NCBI RefSeq assembly: GCF_020400605.1
Contig: NZ_JAINRD010000027.1
Coordinates: 62,001-126,000 of the forward strand
Source of the DNA: Streptomyces aculeolatus
GTDB taxonomy: Bacteria; Actinomycetota; Actinomycetes; Streptomycetales; Streptomycetaceae
Length of the DNA stretch: 64,000 nucleotides
Direction: 5' to 3'
Part shown: one piece after another, positions 51,491-60,856 of the stretch
Layout of the letters: every line of letters starts with the position of its first letter
Numbering within the stretch: the stretch's first letter is position 1
Program-made: the position numbers and the translations under genes
The notes under the pieces: model-generated
The model's input: only the letters and a program-made list of their open reading frames with translations
What the model was told of the DNA's origin: nothing
Database searches by the model: none

Positions 51491-52879
51491 TCAGTCGTGA
51501 GCGTGGAGCGGCTTGCCGGCCAGCGCCAGGTGGGCTTCGCCGAGCGCCTCGTTCTGGGTCGGGTGGGCGTGGATGAGCTGCGCCACCTCGGCCGGCAGCG
51601 CCTCCCAGTTGTAGATCAGCTGTGCTTCGCCGACCTGCTCGCCCATGCGGTCGCCGACCATGTGCACGCCGACCACGGGGCCGTCCTTGACCTGGACGAG
51701 CTTGATCTCGCCCGTGGTCTTGAGGATCTTGCTCTTGCCGTTGCCCGCCAGGTTGTACTTCAGCGCCACGACCTTGTCGGCACCGTACGTCTCCTTCGCC
51801 TTCGCCTCCGTGATGCCGACGGACGCGACCTCCGGGTGGCAGTACGTCACCCGCGGGACACCGTCGTAGTCGATCGGCACCACGTCGAGGCCGGCCAGCC
51901 GCTCCGCGATCAGGATGCCCTCGGCGAAGCCGACGTGCGCGAGCTGGAGCACCGGGGTCAGGTCCCCGACGGCCGAGATCGTGGGCACGTTCGTGCGCTT
52001 GTACTCGTCCGTGAGGACGAAGCCGCGCTCCATGGCCACGCCCTGCTCCTCGTAGCCGAGGCCCTGCGAGACCGGGCCGCGGCCGACCGCGACCAGCAGG
52101 ATCTCGGCCTCGAACTCCTTGCCGTCCGCGAGGGTGACCTTGACGCCGTCCTGGGTGTACTCCGCCTTCTCGAAGAAGGTGCCCAGGTTGAACTTGATGC
52201 CCCGCTTGCGGAAGGCCCGCTCCAGCAGCTTGGAGCTGTTCTCGTCCTCCGCCGGGACCAGGTGCTTGAGGCCCTCGATGACCGTCACGTCGGCGCCGAA
52301 GGACTTCCACGCGGAGGCGAACTCCACGCCGATGACGCCGCCGCCCAGCACGATCGCCGACTTCGGGACCCGGTCCAGGGTCAGCGCGTGCTCCGAGGCG
52401 ACGATGCGGTCGCCGTCGATCTCCAGGCCCGGCAGCGACTTCGAGTACGAACCGGTGGCGAGCAGCACGTGCCGCCCGGTGTACCGCTGGCCGTTCACGT
52501 CCACCGAGGTCGGCGAGGACAGTCGGCCCTCGCCCTCGACGATGGTGACCTTGCGGGAGGCCATCAGACCCTGCAGGCCCTTGTAGAGGCCGGCGACCAC
52601 GCCGTCCTTGTACTTGTGCACGCCGGCCATGTCGATGCCGTCGAGCGTCGTGTTCACTCCGAAGGATGCGCCTTCGCGCGCCTGGTCGGCGAGTTCCCCG
52701 GCGTGCAGCAGCGCCTTCGTCGGGATGCATCCGCGGTGCAGGCAGGTGCCGCCCACCTTGTCCTTCTCGATCAGGGCGACGTCAAGACCAAGCTGAGCAC
52801 CTCGCAGGGCGGCGGCATAGCCGCCGCTGCCGCCTCCGAGGATCACCAGGTCGAAAACGGTGCTGGCGTCGTTCGCCAC
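51491..52879 (-). CDS. lpd: Dihydrolipoamide dehydrogenase (E3)
   Basis: The GTG at 52879 has GGAGG seven bases upstream and gives 462 residues, the length usual for Streptomyces Lpd. The FAD motif GGGSGGYAAALRGAQLG, the redox disulfide CLHRGC, the NAD motif GGGVIGVEFASAWKSFG and the C-terminal HAHPTQNEAL with the catalytic His-Glu are all present. It reoxidises lipoyl groups of the E2 encoded downstream. Confidence 0.97.
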   Translation of the reverse strand: MANDASTVFDLVILGGGSGGYAAALRGAQLGLDVALIEKDKVGGTCLHRGCIPTKALLHAGELADQAREGASFGVNTTLDGIDMAGVHKYKDGVVAGLYKGLQGLMASRKVTIVEGEGRLSSPTSVDVNGQRYTGRHVLLATGSYSKSLPGLEIDGDRIVASEHALTLDRVPKSAIVLGGGVIGVEFASAWKSFGADVTVIEGLKHLVPAEDENSSKLLERAFRKRGIKFNLGTFFEKAEYTQDGVKVTLADGKEFEAEILLVAVGRGPVSQGLGYEEQGVAMERGFVLTDEYKRTNVPTISAVGDLTPVLQLAHVGFAEGILIAERLAGLDVVPIDYDGVPRVTYCHPEVASVGITEAKAKETYGADKVVALKYNLAGNGKSKILKTTGEIKLVQVKDGPVVGVHMVGDRMGEQVGEAQLIYNWEALPAEVAQLIHAHPTQNEALGEAHLALAGKPLHAHD

Positions 52880-53018
52880 GTCACGTCCTCCATGCATGTG
52901 CGCCGGTGGCCGGCCGTGGTGCGGCCGGGCGGCGGCTCCTTATCGGCCGCTCTACTACTGAGGCCCTGTCCTGCCACCAGCCATCTTCGCACTTGTCGCC
53001 GGAAGACGGAGACGCGGG

Positions 53019-53061
53019 CCGCAACCCGCCGGCCCGGGAACCGGTCGCCGGCGGGTTGCGG
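53019..53061. terminator. Hairpin terminator after pepA
   Basis: Arms 53019-53032 (CCGCAACCCGCCGG) and 53048-53061 pair perfectly over 14 bp with a 15-nt loop. It lies immediately downstream of the leftward pepA gene and upstream of the lpd start, so it insulates the lpd-sucB unit. Confidence 0.8.
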
Positions 53062-53067
53062 TGCACG

Positions 53068-54651
53068 TCAGACCAGGTCGCCGTGCGCCGCTTCCTCGGC
53101 GATCGCGACCAGGGTGCGCACCGCGGAGCCGGTGCCGCCCTTGGGGGTGTAGCCGAACGGGCCGGAGGAGTTGAAGGCCGGGCCCGCGATGTCCAGGTGC
53201 GCCCAGGTGATGCCCTCGCCGACGAACTCCTCCAGGAAGAGGCCGGCCACCAGGCCGCCGCCCATCCGCTCGCCCATGTTGGCGATGTCGGCGATCGGGG
53301 ACTCCATGCCCTTCTTCAGCTCCGGCGGCATCGGCATCGGCCAGGACTGCTCGCCCGCGGCCTCGGCCAGCATGTGGATCCGGGTCCGGAAGGCGTCGTC
53401 GTTGGCCATGATCCCGAAGGTGCGGTTGCCCAGGGCCAGCACCATGGCGCCGGTGAGCGTCGCCACGTCGATCATGTAGTCGGGCTTCTCCTCCGACGCC
53501 TTCGTCAGCGCGTCGGCGAGGACGAGCCGGCCCTCGGCGTCGGTGTTCAGCACCTCGACGGTCTTGCCGCTGTACATCCGCAGCACGTCGCCGGGGCGGG
53601 TGGCGGAGCCGGAGGGCATGTTCTCGGCGAGCGCCAGCCAGCCGGTGACGTTCACCGGCAGGTTCAGCCGGGCGGCGGCGGAGACGGCGGAGAGCACCGC
53701 CGCGGCGCCGCTCATGTCGCACTTCATCGTCTCGTTGTGGCCGGCCGGCTTGAGCGAGATGCCGCCCGAGTCGTACGTGATGCCCTTGCCGACCAGCGCG
53801 ATCGTCTGCGTCGCCTTCGGGTGCCGGTGCTCCAGGCGGACCAGCCGGGGCGGGGTCTGCGAGCCCTGGCCGACGCCGAGGAGGCCGCCGTAGCCGCCCT
53901 TCGCGAGCGCCTTCTCGTCCGTCACCGCGACCTTGAAGCCGTGCTCCTTGCCGGCCTGCTGGGCGGCGGCGGCGAAGCCGGTGGGGTCGAGGTCGTTGGA
54001 GGGGAGGTTGATCAGGTCGCGGGCGCGGTTGACCTCCTCGGCGAGCACGGCGGCGCGCTCGACGGCGGCGCGGTGGGCCTTGTCGCGCTTGCCGCCGAGG
54101 AGGGCGATCTCGGCGAGCGCGGCCTTGGCGCCGCCGTTCGCCCTGGCCTTCGCGCCCTTGCCGCCCTTGGTCGCCTTGGCGCCCTTGCCGTCGGCGGCCG
54201 CGGCGTCCGCGCCGCCGTCGCGGTAGGTGTTGAAGGCGTACGCGCCGAGCAGCGCGCCCTCCGCCACCGCGGCGGTGTCGTCGGCGACGTCCAGCGGCAG
54301 CGCGAAAGCGGCCTTCTTCGCGCCGGCCAGCGCGCGGGCGGCGCTGCCCGCGGCGCGGCGCAGGGTCTCGGTGTCGTAGGCGTCGCCCTTCTCGGGCAGG
54401 GCGCCGAGGCCGACGGCGACGACGACGGGTGCCTTGAGGCCGTCGGGCGCGGGCAGCTTCGTGACCTCGCCCTCGCCGCCGGACGCCCCGAGGGCCTCCA
54501 GCACGGCGCCCAGCTTCCCGCCGTACGCCTCGTCGACCGCCTCCGCGCCGGGGGCCGGCACGGGACCCTTGGGGCCCTTGGCCACACCCACGACGACGGC
54601 GTCCGCACGCAGGCCGGTGGCGGACGAGGAACTGAGAGTCAGAGCAGTCAC
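53068..54651 (-). CDS. pepA: M17 leucyl aminopeptidase
   Basis: I take the GTG at 54651, giving 527 residues. The catalytic domain has the M17 signature NTDAEGRLVL and the metal and Lys site VGKGITYDSGGISLKP; MKCDMSGAAAVL is also present. A Lys/Gly/Ala-rich insert lies in the N-terminal domain near residues 145-170. The enzyme removes N-terminal amino acids using two metal ions. The family is also known as a DNA-binding recombination factor in E. coli, which cannot be inferred here. Confidence 0.93.
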   Translation of the reverse strand: MTALTLSSSSATGLRADAVVVGVAKGPKGPVPAPGAEAVDEAYGGKLGAVLEALGASGGEGEVTKLPAPDGLKAPVVVAVGLGALPEKGDAYDTETLRRAAGSAARALAGAKKAAFALPLDVADDTAAVAEGALLGAYAFNTYRDGGADAAAADGKGAKATKGGKGAKARANGGAKAALAEIALLGGKRDKAHRAAVERAAVLAEEVNRARDLINLPSNDLDPTGFAAAAQQAGKEHGFKVAVTDEKALAKGGYGGLLGVGQGSQTPPRLVRLEHRHPKATQTIALVGKGITYDSGGISLKPAGHNETMKCDMSGAAAVLSAVSAAARLNLPVNVTGWLALAENMPSGSATRPGDVLRMYSGKTVEVLNTDAEGRLVLADALTKASEEKPDYMIDVATLTGAMVLALGNRTFGIMANDDAFRTRIHMLAEAAGEQSWPMPMPPELKKGMESPIADIANMGERMGGGLVAGLFLEEFVGEGITWAHLDIAGPAFNSSGPFGYTPKGGTGSAVRTLVAIAEEAAHGDLV

Positions 54652-55006
54652 GGTGGTGAGGATCCATTCTCGGGTGCGGGTTTCGGGGGGTGTACGCGGC
54701 ATCGTATGCGGTACGACGCCCGCGGAGGGCGCCGGGTTGACGGCGGGTTTCCCCGCGTACGGGCAGGTGGCGGGGACCCGCCGCGGGCGCCGGCGGGCCG
54801 GTGCGGGTCCTGTGCCGGGGGCCTGGCCCGGGCCTGGCCCGGGACGGCCGGGGCCGGTCGGGCGGGCGGGGCGGTCCGGGCGGCGGGTTTCAGGTGCGGC
54901 TTCCGGTGGGTTCCGGCCGCCGGGCGGAGGACGCGGCGAGCGTGTGTACGAGGTTTCCGCGTCGCACCGGGCGCGTGCGCCGTACCCCGTCCGGGGCGGG
55001 ATCCGG
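54652..55006. other. Intergenic region upstream of pepA
   Basis: This 355-bp stretch lies between cobS and pepA, both leftward. It is highly GC-rich with no gene, clear operator or riboswitch that I can identify; the pepA promoter probably lies near its left end, and weak GC hairpins are expected from composition. Confidence 0.4.
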
Positions 55007-55894
55007 TCAGGCGGGCCCCAGGACCGCGGCGACCAGCGCGACGGTCGCGGCCGTCTCGGCGAGCGCGCCGAACACGTCGCCGGTGACCCCGCCGAAGCGG
55101 CGTACGCAGTGGTGCCGCAGCAACTCGGCGGCGGCCAGCGCGCCGACGACCGCGAGGGCGGTGTGCAGCGCCGCGTACGGGCCGGCCAGGAGCCCGGCAG
55201 CCCCGGCGGGGACGGCGGTGGCAACCGCCGCGCAGGCGGCGGCCGTACGGCCGGAGAGCACCCCCGCCACGGCGGCGCCCAGGCCCTCCGGGCGGGCCGC
55301 CGGCACGCCGGTGCGGGCGGCGAGGGCGAGGGCCGCGCGGGCGGCGACGGCGGCGGCGGTGACGGCGAGCGCGGCGCGGACCCGGGAGCCGTCGTCGTAC
55401 AGCTCGTACACCGCGGCGATCTGCCCGAGCAGCACCAGCAGCAGCGTGACCACGCCGAACGGGCCGATGTCGGAGCGCCGCATGACCTCCAGCGCCCCGG
55501 CGGCGGGCCGGCCGCTGCCCAGCCCGTCGGCGGTGTCGGCGAGCCCGTCGAGGTGCAGCCCCCGCGTCAGCGCGGCGGGCACGGCGACGGCGGCCACCGC
55601 GGCGACGGCCGCGCCGGCCCCGGCGAGGAGCAGCAGCGTGCCGGCTCCGGCGGCGACGAGGCCGACCACGAGCCCGGCGGCGGGCGCGGCGAGCATGCCG
55701 CCGCGGGCGGCGGCGCGGTCCCAGCGGTGGACGCGTACGGGCAGGACGGTCAGGGTCCCGAAGGCGAACCGCAGGGCGGCGGCGAGCGGCGAGGCGGCCG
55801 CGCGTGCGGACGGTTCGCAGCGGCCGTCCGCGTCCTCGGCCCGGCCCGGCCGGGCGGCGCCGGGCGGGTCCGCCGGGTCAGGTGATGTCGTCAA
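55007..55894 (-). CDS. cobS: Adenosylcobinamide-GDP ribazoletransferase
   Basis: This 295-residue multi-helix membrane protein contains the CobS signature HLDGLADTADGLGSGRPA, followed by RRSDIGPFGV. It joins alpha-ribazole to adenosylcobinamide-GDP to make cobalamin. Its start overlaps the end of cobT by 17 bp, so the genes are coupled. The first 35 residues are a non-conserved polar extension and a later start is possible. Confidence 0.92.
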   Translation of the reverse strand: MTTSPDPADPPGAARPGRAEDADGRCEPSARAAASPLAAALRFAFGTLTVLPVRVHRWDRAAARGGMLAAPAAGLVVGLVAAGAGTLLLLAGAGAAVAAVAAVAVPAALTRGLHLDGLADTADGLGSGRPAAGALEVMRRSDIGPFGVVTLLLVLLGQIAAVYELYDDGSRVRAALAVTAAAVAARAALALAARTGVPAARPEGLGAAVAGVLSGRTAAACAAVATAVPAGAAGLLAGPYAALHTALAVVGALAAAELLRHHCVRRFGGVTGDVFGALAETAATVALVAAVLGPA

Positions 55895-56972
55895 CCGCGT
55901 CCTCGGCCGCGGAGTCCTCCGGGCCGGGCGCGTGCTCCGGCAGGTCCGACCAGAGTTCCGCCGCCGCCTGGAGGAACGGCAGGGCCAGCAGGGCGCCGGC
56001 GCCCTCGCCCGTCGTCACGCCGTGGTCGAGCAGGGGGTCGATCGCGATGCGGTCCAGCGCCTTCTCCTGCGCCGGCTCGCCGCTCGCCTGGCCGGCCAGC
56101 CACCAGTCGGGCGCGCGGAACGCCACCCGCTGGGCGACCAGCGCCGCGGCCGCCGAGACGACCCCGTCGAGCACGACCGGCGTGCGGCGCACCGCGGCCT
56201 GCAGCAGGAAGCCCGTCATCGCGGTGAGGTCCGCGCCGCCGACCGTGGCGAGCAGCTGCAACTGGTCGCCCAGCACCGGCCGGGTGCGGCGCAGCGCGTC
56301 GCGGATCGCGGCGCACTTGCGCATCCACGCCAGGTCGTCGATGCCCGCGCCGCCGCGGCCGGTGACCACGGAGGCGTCGGTGCCGCACAGGGCGGCGATG
56401 ATCGTGCCGGCCGCCGTGGTGCCGCCGACGCTGAGGTCGCCGAGGAGCAGCAGGTCCGTACCGGAGTCGACCTCCTCGTCCGCGACCGCCATGCCGGCCC
56501 GGAACGCGTCCTCGGTCTCGTCCTCCGTGAGCGAGTCCTCGACGTCGATACGGCCGGAGCCCCGGCGTACGCGACGGCGGGTGACCTCCTTCGGCAGCGA
56601 CTCCGGGTCGCAGTCGAGCGCCATGTCGACGACCCGCAGCCCGGCGCCGAAGCGGCGGGCGAGGACCGCGGAGGCGCTCCGGCCGTCGAGCGCGGCGCGG
56701 GCCAGCGCGTCGGCGGTGCCCGCGGCGCGGCCGGAGACGTCCAGCTCGGCGACGCCGTGGTCGCCGGCGAACAGCACCAGGCGCGGCTGCGCGACCGGCT
56801 TGGCCGGTACGTCGCCCTGCGCCGCCGTCAGCCACTCGCCGAGGTCGTCCAGCCGGCCGAGCGCGCCGGGGCGCGGACCGTGGGCCGCCCGCCAGTCCTC
56901 GGCCCGTCGGCGGACGGACGAGTCGGGGCGGTCGATGTCGTTGATGAAGTCGTCCAGATTCAGGCCGCTCAC
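55878..56972 (-). CDS. cobT: Nicotinate-nucleotide:dimethylbenzimidazole phosphoribosyltransferase
   Basis: This 364-residue protein has the CobT pattern: LFAGDHGVAELDVS, ALLDHGVTTGEGAGALLALPFL near the C-terminus, and LLLLGDLSVGGTTAAGTIIAAL in the middle. It activates dimethylbenzimidazole to alpha-ribazole phosphate. It is upstream of cobS on the same strand and downstream of the CobU fusion gene (146 bp gap), completing the lower-ligand steps of cobalamin synthesis. Confidence 0.93.
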   Translation of the reverse strand: MSGLNLDDFINDIDRPDSSVRRRAEDWRAAHGPRPGALGRLDDLGEWLTAAQGDVPAKPVAQPRLVLFAGDHGVAELDVSGRAAGTADALARAALDGRSASAVLARRFGAGLRVVDMALDCDPESLPKEVTRRRVRRGSGRIDVEDSLTEDETEDAFRAGMAVADEEVDSGTDLLLLGDLSVGGTTAAGTIIAALCGTDASVVTGRGGAGIDDLAWMRKCAAIRDALRRTRPVLGDQLQLLATVGGADLTAMTGFLLQAAVRRTPVVLDGVVSAAAALVAQRVAFRAPDWWLAGQASGEPAQEKALDRIAIDPLLDHGVTTGEGAGALLALPFLQAAAELWSDLPEHAPGPEDSAAEDAVDDIT

Positions 56973-57118
56973 GGGCGCAGATTACCCGCAGGCCGCGCCG
57001 CGGGCTCCGCTGCCCCCGGGGTTTTCCGCCCGGGGCGGCGGGCGGGGGGCGGTGCGGGCCCTCCGGCGGATCCGGCCGACCGTCCGCACGCCCGCGGCCC
57101 CTCCGGGTGCAGAATCGA

Positions 57119-58321
57119 TTACCCCCGGAGGGTCAGCACCTGCCCCGCCACCACCAGCAGCACCTGCTCGCACTCCGCCGCCACCGCCGCGTTCAGCCGG
57201 CCCAGCTCGTCGCGGAAGAGCCGGCCCGACGGGGTGGCCGGGACGACACCCGAGCCGACCTCGTTGCTGACCGCGACGACGGTACGGCGGGTGGCGCGTA
57301 CGGCCGCGACCAGCTCGTCCGCCCGCGGCCGTACGTCGCCGCCCTCCCACGCGCCCGCCCGGTCCATGGCGTCCGTCAGCCACAGCGACAGGCAGTCGAC
57401 CAGCAGCGGGGGCGCGCCGTCCGCGGCGAGCAGCGGCACCAGGTCGCAGGACTCGGTGGTGCGCCAGCCCGCCGGCCGGCGCTCGCGGTGGGCCGCGACC
57501 CGCGCCGCCCACTCGGCGTCCCCGTCGCGGGTGCCGCCGGTGGCCGCGTACTCGACCTCCGGGAACGCCGCGAACCGCCGCTCCGCCTCCACCGACTTCC
57601 CGGACCTGGCGCCGCCCAGGACCAGCGTGCGCCGCGGCACGACGGGGCTGTCCGGGCCGTGGCCGACGAGGAGGCTCTGCCCGTCGGGTACGGCCCTGGC
57701 CCCCGCCGCGGCGAGCCTGCGGTGCAGCTCGGGGCCGGGCGGCGGGGTCGGCCCCGAGGCGCCGCCGGAGTGGCCGCCGAGGTGCACGGCGACGACGTCG
57801 GTGGCGGCGGCGACGGCGCCGTGGGCGCGCAGCCGGGCGAGCGCGTCGGGGCGGCCGCAGACGTCGAGCAGCACCAGGTCGTACGGCTCCACCGGACCCC
57901 GCAGCCCGGCCGGCGCGGCACCCGGCGGCAGATACAGCAGCCGCCGCCCGCCGGGCCCGGTGACCTCGTACCCGGTGCCGGGGGAGTCGACCGCCACGGC
58001 CCGCACCCGGTGCCCGCTGATCAGCGTCACCTCCTGCCCCTCCGGCGCCCGCGACGGCGGCGGCAGACCCGCGGGGGGTGCCACGGCGGGTCCGTCGTGC
58101 GGGTGGCTGAGCAGCACCTGCATGACGCCCGACAGCGTCCGCCCGGCGCGCGCCGCGGCGAGCGCGGCACCGGGCGTGAGGTCGAGCAGCACGATGCCGT
58201 CCACGAGGACGGACGTCGCCGCCCGCGCCTCGGGCCCGGTGGCGGAGGCACACGCCGCGCAGGGGCAGCCGGGGCGCGGCAGCCCGGCGGGCGCACCGGT
58301 GCCGAGGAGGGTGATGTCCAC
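57119..58321 (-). CDS. cobU: Metallo-beta-lactamase-like domain fused to CobU
   Basis: This is a 400-residue two-domain protein. Residues 1-215 resemble the metallo-beta-lactamase-like group (MDITLLGTGAPAGLPRPGC, LSHPHDGPAV, AVHLGGHSGG), with a reduced metal motif. Residues about 222-400 are CobU, with the P-loop LVLGGARSGKSVEAE, LVDCLSLWLTD and SNEVGSGVVP, the bifunctional adenosylcobinamide kinase/guanylyltransferase. Such MBL-CobU fusions are known in Streptomyces. The front domain may act on a cobamide intermediate; this is not shown. Confidence 0.9.
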   Translation of the reverse strand: MDITLLGTGAPAGLPRPGCPCAACASATGPEARAATSVLVDGIVLLDLTPGAALAAARAGRTLSGVMQVLLSHPHDGPAVAPPAGLPPPSRAPEGQEVTLISGHRVRAVAVDSPGTGYEVTGPGGRRLLYLPPGAAPAGLRGPVEPYDLVLLDVCGRPDALARLRAHGAVAAATDVVAVHLGGHSGGASGPTPPPGPELHRRLAAAGARAVPDGQSLLVGHGPDSPVVPRRTLVLGGARSGKSVEAERRFAAFPEVEYAATGGTRDGDAEWAARVAAHRERRPAGWRTTESCDLVPLLAADGAPPLLVDCLSLWLTDAMDRAGAWEGGDVRPRADELVAAVRATRRTVVAVSNEVGSGVVPATPSGRLFRDELGRLNAAVAAECEQVLLVVAGQVLTLRG

Positions 58322-58426
58322 GGTCCGATCGTCTCGCGAGGGTCGGGCCCGCGCCCGCGCGGGGCGGCGCTTCAGCGCTCTCGGTTACGCTGCGAGCGCA
58401 CTATCCGGCGTGGGACGGAGGCAGTG

Positions 58427-58642
58427 ATGGCAGCGTGGACCTGGCGGTTCGAGAAGGCCGACGGCACGGAGGCGACCCCGGCGGTGGAACCGGAGGACTT
58501 CACTACCCAGGGTGATGCGGAGTCGTGGATCGGCGAGGTCTGGAAGGAACTGCTGGAGGGCGGCGTCGAGCAGGTCAGGCTGCTGGAGGACGGCGCCGAG
58601 GTCTACGGCCCGATGAGCCTGGAAGCGGCCGAAGGCGCATAG
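58427..58642 (+). CDS. Small conserved hypothetical protein
   Basis: The ATG at 58427 has GGAGG seven bases upstream and gives 71 acidic residues: MAAWTWRFEKADG at the start and AESWIGEVWKELLEGGVEQV in the middle. It lacks a signal or membrane helix. Small proteins with this opening are common in Streptomyces. Function unknown. Confidence 0.82.
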   Translation: MAAWTWRFEKADGTEATPAVEPEDFTTQGDAESWIGEVWKELLEGGVEQVRLLEDGAEVYGPMSLEAAEGA

Positions 58643-58729
58643 CGGAGGGCCGGAGGCCCACGGGCCGGGCGGCGCCGTCGAAGTGCCGCCCGCCACCTGG
58701 TCGGCGGCGTCCGGCCCCTTCGACGTCTT

Positions 58730-58767
58730 ACGGGCGTACGCGGCGGTCCTCCGCCCCGTACGCCCGT
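58730..58767. terminator. Hairpin terminator between convergent genes
   Basis: Arms 58730-58739 (ACGGGCGTAC) and 58758-58767 pair over 10 bp with an 18-nt loop that itself contains a small GC stem. It lies just before the DUF3043 gene stop codon, between convergent genes. Confidence 0.65.
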
Positions 58768-58772
58768 CGGCG

Positions 58773-59369
58773 TCAGGGCCGCTCGCCCCGCTTCACCTGC
58801 GGCTTCGGCAGCCGCATCCGGCGCAGCTGGAGCGTGCGCATCAGCGCGTACGCCTTGGCGCCGCGGTGGCTCTCGTCCGGGAAGCGCTGCTTGAGCTGCC
58901 TCTTCACCTGGATGGTGATCGCGATCGAGTCGAAGACGATCAGCACGATCACGAACAGCCACAGCAGCAGCGAGATGTTCTTCAGCCCCGCCGACGGCGT
59001 GATGCTGAGCATGAGGATGACGATGGCCAGGGGCAGGAAGAACTCCGCCACGCACCACCGCGAGTCCACGTAGTCCCGCACGAACTTGCGCACCGGCCCC
59101 TTGTCGCGTGGGGGCAGGTACTTCTCGTTGCCCGAGGCCAGCGCCTCGCGCTGCCTGGCCATGTCGGCCCTGCGCGCCTCCCGCGCGCGTTTGGACGCCT
59201 CCTTGCGCGTCGTCGGCGTCTTGGCCATGGCGCGGCGCTGCGCCTGCGACTCGCTGCGCTTGGGCGTGGGCCTGCCCTTGGGCGCCTCGGCCGGACGCAC
59301 ATGCTTCGACTCCACCGCGCTCACCTCGGGCTCAGTGGACTGGTCATCCTTGGAACGGCTTCCGAACAC
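58773..59369 (-). CDS. DUF3043 membrane protein
   Basis: This 198-residue protein has a basic N-terminal part (TPTTRKEASKRAREARRADMARQ), then two hydrophobic segments (WCVAEFFLPLAIVILML and SLLLWLFVIVLIVFDSIAI) and a basic C-terminus. It fits the actinobacterial DUF3043 family; function is unknown. The GTG start at 59369 has only a weak ribosome site. It is divergent from pspA, as I recall for the S. coelicolor locus. Confidence 0.85.
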   Translation of the reverse strand: MFGSRSKDDQSTEPEVSAVESKHVRPAEAPKGRPTPKRSESQAQRRAMAKTPTTRKEASKRAREARRADMARQREALASGNEKYLPPRDKGPVRKFVRDYVDSRWCVAEFFLPLAIVILMLSITPSAGLKNISLLLWLFVIVLIVFDSIAITIQVKRQLKQRFPDESHRGAKAYALMRTLQLRRMRLPKPQVKRGERP

Positions 59370-59642
59370 AAGCCCAAGAATAGGGGCAGTCGGGTGTACG
59401 ACCCAGACCGAGGGGGAACGATCCGGCAACGGCGTGCGTGTCACTACCTGTGGGGGCGCGCGAACCGGGAGCCCCTACGGTCGTCTACTCCCTGGGCGGG
59501 AGGGCGAACCCCTGGCGGTTCGTCCTGCAGGAGGAGCGCATTGGCGCCCAGGCAGTGCGGTAATGGAAGCAGGGCCCGTACTGTGGGTTCTGCAGAGTAT
59601 GTGCCGAGGCTGAAGTCCGTCAGAAGGGGGCGCGCGAGGCCC

Positions 59643-60452
59643 ATGAGCGGTGTCATGAAGCGGATGGGGATGATCTTCCGCGCGAAGGCCAACAAGGCCC
59701 TGGACCGGGCCGAGGACCCGCGCGAGACTCTCGACTACTCGTACCAGAAGCAGCTGGAGCTGCTGCAGAAGGTGCGCCGGGGCGTCGCCGACGTGGCGAC
59801 GTCGCGCAAGCGCCTGGAGCTGCAGCTCGGCCAGCTGCAGAACCAGTCCGCCAAGCTGGAGGACCAGGGCAAGAAGGCCCTCGCCCTCGGCCGCGAGGAC
59901 CTGGCGCGCGAGGCGCTGTCCCGCAAGGCGGCGCTGCACCAGCAGGTCACGGACCTGGAGACGCAGCACCAGACGCTGCAGAGCGAGGAGGAGAAGCTCA
60001 CCCTCGCCGCGCAGCGGCTGCAGGCCAAGGTGGACGCCTTCCGTACGAAGAAGGAGACCATCAAGGCCACGTACACCGCGGCGCAGGCCCAGACGCGGAT
60101 CGGCGAGGCGTTCTCCGGCATCTCCGAGGAGATGGGCGACGTCGGCCTGGCCGTGCAGCGCGCCGAGGACCGCACGGCGCAGATGCAGGCCCGCGCCGGC
60201 GCCATCGACGAGCTGCTGGCCTCCGGTGCGCTGGACGACCCGACGGGAATGGCGCAGGACGACATCTCCGCCGAGCTGGACCGGCTCTCCGGCGGCGCGG
60301 ACGTCGAGCTGGAGCTGCAGCGCATGAAGGCCGAGCTGGCGGGCGGGCCCGCGGAGCAGCAGCAGGCGATCGAGGGCGGCCAGCAGGGCGCCCAGACCCC
60401 GCCGCAGCAGCAGGCTCCGCCGCAGGACGCGCCGCGGTTCGACAAGCAGTGA
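59643..60452 (+). CDS. pspA: PspA/IM30 phage shock protein
   Basis: This 269-residue protein has the PspA opening (MKRMGMIFRAKANKALDRAEDPRE) and a long coiled coil (residues 30-220) that assembles on stressed membranes. A Gln/Pro-rich tail of about 35 residues follows. It supports membrane integrity. A PspAA-type gene follows 37 bp later, forming an envelope-stress unit next to a two-component system. Confidence 0.94.
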   Translation: MSGVMKRMGMIFRAKANKALDRAEDPRETLDYSYQKQLELLQKVRRGVADVATSRKRLELQLGQLQNQSAKLEDQGKKALALGREDLAREALSRKAALHQQVTDLETQHQTLQSEEEKLTLAAQRLQAKVDAFRTKKETIKATYTAAQAQTRIGEAFSGISEEMGDVGLAVQRAEDRTAQMQARAGAIDELLASGALDDPTGMAQDDISAELDRLSGGADVELELQRMKAELAGGPAEQQQAIEGGQQGAQTPPQQQAPPQDAPRFDKQ

Positions 60453-60489
60453 CCGCCCCTCGACGGGCTCGGAAGAACGGGAGAAGGCC

Positions 60490-60768
60490 GTGATCGTACG
60501 GATCATGGGGGAGGGTCAGGTGAAGCTGGACGACAGCCACTTCACCGAGCTCAACAAACTGGACGACGAACTGCTCGCCGAGATGGAGAGCGGTGACGAA
60601 GCCGGTTTCCGGCGGACCCTCGGCGCCCTGCTCGACGCCGTGCGCTCGCTGGGCACCCCGCTGCCGGACGACGCGCTGGAGCCGTCCGAGCTGATCCTCC
60701 CGGGGCCGGACGCCTCCCTGGAGGAGGTCCGGGAGATGCTCAGCGACGACGGCCTCATCCCCAGCTGA
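60490..60768 (+). CDS. pspAA: PspAA-domain protein
   Basis: The GTG at 60490 opens a 92-residue protein reading MIVRIMGEGQVKLDD and SGDEAGFRRTLGALLDAV, the pattern of the PspAA domain found next to PspA in actinobacteria. It is small, acidic and soluble and probably interacts with PspA. Confidence 0.85.
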   Translation: MIVRIMGEGQVKLDDSHFTELNKLDDELLAEMESGDEAGFRRTLGALLDAVRSLGTPLPDDALEPSELILPGPDASLEEVREMLSDDGLIPS

Positions 60769-60856
60769 CTCCCGGCCCGCCACCACGTACGCCTCGGCCG
60801 CTCCCCGCCCCGGTCGCCAGGACCGGGGCCGGCCCTCCTCTGCACACACCGCTGCC

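Noticed and set aside
56973..57118. Possible cobalamin riboswitch upstream of cobT
   Set aside because: The 146-bp gap is too short for the full element, and I could not find a B12-box-like conserved core.
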